From Acidobacteriota bacterium (GTDB lineage Bacteria > Acidobacteriota > Blastocatellia > Pyrinomonadales > Pyrinomonadaceae), in NCBI GenBank assembly GCA_023436495.1, contig JAEZIT010000136.1, positions 1 to 25,386 on the forward strand: a stretch of 25,386 nt of DNA, read 5' to 3'. Below, piece after piece: positions 23,082 through 25,386 of this stretch; position 1 is the first letter of the stretch, and each line of letters begins with the position of its first letter. Under the pieces are notes generated by a model. That model made no database searches, was not told the origin of the DNA, and saw only the letters and a list, made by a program, of their open reading frames with translations. The position numbers were made by a program, and so were the translations under genes.

Positions 23082-24758
23082 ATGAATTCTCTTCATAGAA
23101 TCAGCGTCTTCGGCATGCGTGCCCTGATCGCTTTGATGATCCTGACTATTTTCACTAGTGCGATCGCGGCCCAAAAGGTCGCGCCGATGTCGCAAGGCAA
23201 AATGTACGGTGAGCCCGGATTTCGCGGCGAGCCAATCAATCTTAATGTGGTTAACGCGGATATTCGCGATATTCTCAACTACATCACCGAACAGTACGGG
23301 ATCAACTTTGTGATCGACAAGTCCGTCAAGGACGTTCCCGTTACTGTAAATGTGAGCGAAGTTCCATGGAACATCGCGCTTGATTCGGTCCTGCGTTCGC
23401 AGGGACTTGGCATCCAGGTCAACGGAACCATCCTGCGTGTTGCGGATTCGGCATCGCTCGCGACCGAAGGCGAAGTGCTTCGCAATCAGCGTGACACCCA
23501 GCTCGACGCGTCGCCGCTCTATACCGAATTTATTCGCCTGAATTATGCGAGGGCCAAGGACACGATTATGCGCGGCACCCCGACATCTGGCATGTCCACG
23601 CTAAATCCGTACGCGCCGCAATTGCCCGGAACATCCGGTTCCACGGGTCAGGCACCCGTCGCCTCCGGAGGCGAAGGCCTGCTCCCGATCATACAGCGAC
23701 GCCTTTCGCGGCGCGGTTCGGTCGAGGTCGACGGAAGAAGTAATTCGCTGATCATTACCGACGTTCGCGAGAATATCGATGCGATCCGCCAATTGGTGGC
23801 GATCCTGGACCAGCCGGAGCCGCAGGTTGAGATCGAAGCACGCATCGTTGTTGCTACGCGTAATTTTAGCCGTGATGTCGGTGTCCAGATCTCAGGCATG
23901 GTATTCGGGCCGCGCGGCAGCGGAGCTCAGGGCGGAACGCTTGACGGTGCACCGTCTGCACAGCCTTTCCCGCGGAGCCTTCCGACCCAAGGGCCGGACG
24001 GCAGTCTTATGTCGTCCATCCCCAATACGGTCATTGGATTGACGACCGGCTTATTTGGTACCGCACAGATCAATGCCCTAATCTCGGCCGGTGAAAAGAA
24101 AGGTCAGGCGAAGGTGATCGCGACTCCGCGTGTTACCGCACTTAATAACCGCATGGCAAAGATCGAAAGCAAGACCCAGATCCCGATCGGCACCATTCAA
24201 GCGGGGACCGGCGGCGGCGACCCGATCGTAACGACCACGTATGTGGACGTACCGCTGAAACTTGAGATCACACCGCAGATCACGGACGTTGGAACCGTTG
24301 TACTTGAAGTCCTTGCAGAGAATGCATCGACCGCGACGGTTGCTGCGGGCGTAGCTCCGGCGATCAACAGCCAGGTGATGCAAACACAGGTAACGGTTCC
24401 GGATGGCGGAACAACGGTCGTCGGCGGCGTTTTGTTCGATGACGAACGCGAAAGCCAGGACCGCACGCCGGGCCTCTCGAAGATTCCGCTTTTAGGCAAT
24501 TTGTTCAAACGCAAAGGCGTGGAACGCAATACCAACGAGATCCTGTTCTTTATTACTCCGCGTATTGCCAAGCCTGATTTCCCGAATGTTACAGGCAGCT
24601 CGGGTGTCCGTCCCGCCGGAACGATAATACAGCCTGTGCCGCTGGGCAACCCGCCTTCGAATTCCGGCCAGCCGGCAGATCCGATGCAGGCAACCCCCGC
24701 GGCACCTGGCGCGGCAACACTGCCCGCTGGCCCGAACGCCGCTCCGTCCAAGCCGTAA
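23082..24758 (+). CDS. pilQ: Type IV pilus secretin PilQ
   Basis: I chose the ATG at 23082 because GGAGG lies five bases upstream and the product then begins with a clean signal peptide. An earlier in-frame ATG at 23034 lacks this. The 558-residue protein has an N0/STN domain (INLNVVNADIRDILNYITEQYGINFVID), an N1 domain with a linker, and the secretin pore domain (QVEIEARIVVATRNFSRDVGVQISG; LKLEITPQITD; VPDGGTTVVGGVL; PGLSKIPLLGNLFKRK; NEILFFITPRI). It forms the outer-membrane channel for the pilus. AMIN peptidoglycan-binding domains, common in longer PilQ proteins, are absent. The C-terminal 50 residues are Pro/Ala-rich. pilP ends 100 bases upstream. Confidence 0.95.
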   Translation: MNSLHRISVFGMRALIALMILTIFTSAIAAQKVAPMSQGKMYGEPGFRGEPINLNVVNADIRDILNYITEQYGINFVIDKSVKDVPVTVNVSEVPWNIALDSVLRSQGLGIQVNGTILRVADSASLATEGEVLRNQRDTQLDASPLYTEFIRLNYARAKDTIMRGTPTSGMSTLNPYAPQLPGTSGSTGQAPVASGGEGLLPIIQRRLSRRGSVEVDGRSNSLIITDVRENIDAIRQLVAILDQPEPQVEIEARIVVATRNFSRDVGVQISGMVFGPRGSGAQGGTLDGAPSAQPFPRSLPTQGPDGSLMSSIPNTVIGLTTGLFGTAQINALISAGEKKGQAKVIATPRVTALNNRMAKIESKTQIPIGTIQAGTGGGDPIVTTTYVDVPLKLEITPQITDVGTVVLEVLAENASTATVAAGVAPAINSQVMQTQVTVPDGGTTVVGGVLFDDERESQDRTPGLSKIPLLGNLFKRKGVERNTNEILFFITPRIAKPDFPNVTGSSGVRPAGTIIQPVPLGNPPSNSGQPADPMQATPAAPGAATLPAGPNAAPSKP

Positions 24759-24790
24759 TACGGATCCGGAGCCGAACTCAGCAAAATGAA

Positions 24791-24815
24791 TCGGGACGTC
24801 GCGAAAGCGTCCCGA
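24791..24815 (+). terminator. Hairpin after pilQ without a clear T-run
   Basis: TCGGGACG (24791-24798) pairs with CGTCCCGA (24808-24815), an 8-bp stem 33 bases after the pilQ stop. No T-run follows, so it may protect the message end or act with the stronger terminator downstream. Confidence 0.4.
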
Positions 24816-24840
24816 ATTGAGAAAGATGTTTCTTCCTTAT

Positions 24841-24878
24841 GCCCGCCCGGCGAATAACCGGGCGGGCAATTTTATTTT
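24841..24878 (+). terminator. Intrinsic terminator of the pil operon
   Basis: A perfect 10-bp GC-rich stem, GCCCGCCCGG-cgaataa-CCGGGCGGGC, is followed by AATTTTATTTT. It closes the pilMNOPQ operon. The stretch 24879-25168 contains no gene I can support. Confidence 0.85.
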
Positions 24879-25030
24879 CAACACCGTACAACAAACGGAC
24901 GGCCCCTCCGGGATCAACAACACACCTTGTCCACCCTCAATACCTTTCAAAAGATCTGCATGGTAAGTTTGCACAATCCAACACTGTCAATATCGCCTGT
25001 AGACCGACGGCCACTTATTTCTGAACCTCT

Positions 25031-25070
25031 ATTACTAATTACCAATTAACCAATTATTAATTACTAATGA
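25031..25070. repeat. AT-rich near-heptameric repeat
   Basis: Consecutive units such as CTAATTA, CCAATTA, TTAATTA and CTAATGA, with one unit of eight bases, form an AT-rich tract. It resembles, in style, the nearby YAATTCN array. Confidence 0.4.
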
Positions 25071-25124
25071 GAAAAGGCCGTACCCGAGGGCCAACGTGTT
25101 TGCGTGAACTCCTCTCCACCGAAA

Positions 25125-25159
25125 CAATTCCTAATTCGCAATTCTTAATTCATAATTCC
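25125..25159. repeat. Five tandem YAATTCN heptamers
   Basis: Five exact 7-bp units are present: CAATTCC, TAATTCG, CAATTCT, TAATTCA, TAATTCC. The AATTC core is invariant and the last base is free. This is reminiscent of the short tandem heptamers known between genes in cyanobacteria. Confidence 0.65.
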
Positions 25160-25168
25160 TTCCCATAT

Positions 25169-25200
25169 AAAAACAGCCGCCGGAGATCATCCGACGGCTG
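25169..25200 (-). terminator. Intrinsic terminator of the minus-strand gene at the right edge
   Basis: CAGCCG-c-CGGA-gatca-TCCG-a-CGGCTG (25174-25200) forms a 10-bp stem with one mismatch. On the minus strand it is followed by T5 (25173-25169). It lies 21 bases past the stop codon of the partial gene. Confidence 0.7.
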
Positions 25201-25221
25201 CCTTTCTTCTTCTCTCTTGCC

Positions 25222-25386
25222 TTATCTCACAAAAGCACTCGGCACCGGCACGTCTCCCGCCGTACCGAACCCGATGACCGTCTGTCCTGCCGTAGAGCGG
25301 TTGATGTACCATGTCCCTGCTCTAAAGACCGCAGGGTCCGCCTTTCCGTCACCGTCATAGTCACCGGAAGAAGGCACGTCTCCGGC
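25222..25386 (-). CDS. C-terminal end of a GDYDGDGK-repeat (FG-GAP/VCBS-like) protein, partial
   Basis: Read on the minus strand from the window edge, 54 codons run to a TAA at 25224-25222. They encode AGDVPSSGDYDGDGKADPAVFR, then a segment with TWYINRSTAGQTVIGFGTAGD, and end VPVPSAFVR. The DYDGDGKAD stretch is the calcium-binding-type loop of FG-GAP/VCBS-like beta-propeller repeats, and two repeat starts (GDVPxxx) about 44 residues apart are visible. Such repeats are typical of large secreted or surface proteins. The start and most of the gene lie to the right of the window. The intrinsic terminator just beyond the stop supports a real gene end. Confidence 0.8.
   Translation of the reverse strand, partial: AGDVPSSGDYDGDGKADPAVFRAGTWYINRSTAGQTVIGFGTAGDVPVPSAFVR

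Noticed and set aside
25067..25360. Plus-strand open frame of 97 codons at the right edge
   Set aside because: It runs across the heptamer repeats, a terminator and the antisense of the GDYDGDGK gene.

Overview
The window is moderately GC-rich, densely coded bacterial DNA. It most resembles the Acidobacteriota, perhaps the Blastocatellia. This is an inference from a combination of signs: a Ser/Thr kinase fused to a TolB/FlgO-like domain and TPRs, proteins that start with a CPxC...FCLDDG zinc ribbon and continue into the same sensor/TPR module, a secreted M36 peptidase with a Pro-Thr linker, GDYDGDGK-type repeat proteins, and a compact pilMNOPQ cluster. No rRNA, tRNA, CRISPR array, transposase or phage gene was recognised.

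Layout. (1) 1-6755, plus strand: a tightly packed or overlapping run of five genes: the C-terminal part of a membrane Ser/Thr kinase-TPR protein, a divergent GTP cyclohydrolase II-like enzyme, a GNAT acetyltransferase, and two zinc-ribbon TPR proteins paralogous to the kinase's C-terminal half. (2) 6766-6915, minus strand: a small acidic protein with three EPNT[RK] motifs. (3) 7230-12786, plus strand: a reductive pyrimidine catabolism locus. It has a nitrilase-superfamily carbamoyl amidohydrolase (beta-ureidopropionase type), a putative lipoprotein, preT and preA. A BrnT/BrnA toxin-antitoxin cassette lies between preT and preA, and its toxin gene carries a frameshift. preA appears to have its own promoter and a structured leader. 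(4) 12787-15700, minus strand: a secreted M36 (fungalysin) metallopeptidase with a shared terminator and a long leader. (5) 15828-16627: a small membrane protein (minus) and a phosphinothricin-acetyltransferase-like GNAT (plus). (6) 16624-19317, minus strand: a secreted glycoside hydrolase family 9 enzyme fused to a polysaccharide deacetylase (CE4-like) domain. (7) 19369-24878, plus strand: promoter, structured leader, pilM-N-O-P-Q and an intrinsic terminator. This is the type IV pilus alignment subcomplex and its outer-membrane secretin. (8) 24879-25386: an AT-rich spacer with heptanucleotide repeats, then the last 54 codons of a minus-strand GDYDGDGK-repeat protein entering from the right.

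How the parts work together: PreT and PreA would reduce uracil or thymine to the dihydro forms. A dihydropyrimidinase, not in this window, would open the ring, and the amidohydrolase at 7230 would release beta-amino acid, CO2 and ammonia. PilM (cytoplasm), PilN/PilO (inner membrane), PilP (periplasm) and PilQ (outer membrane) form the trans-envelope pilus channel. The M36 peptidase and the GH9-deacetylase fusion look like secreted polymer-degrading enzymes. The strongest candidates for something under-described are the kinase/cyclohydrolase/acetyltransferase/TPR operon, the GH9-deacetylase fusion, the structured RNA-like leaders before pilM and preA, the frameshifted brnT, and the EPNT-motif small protein.
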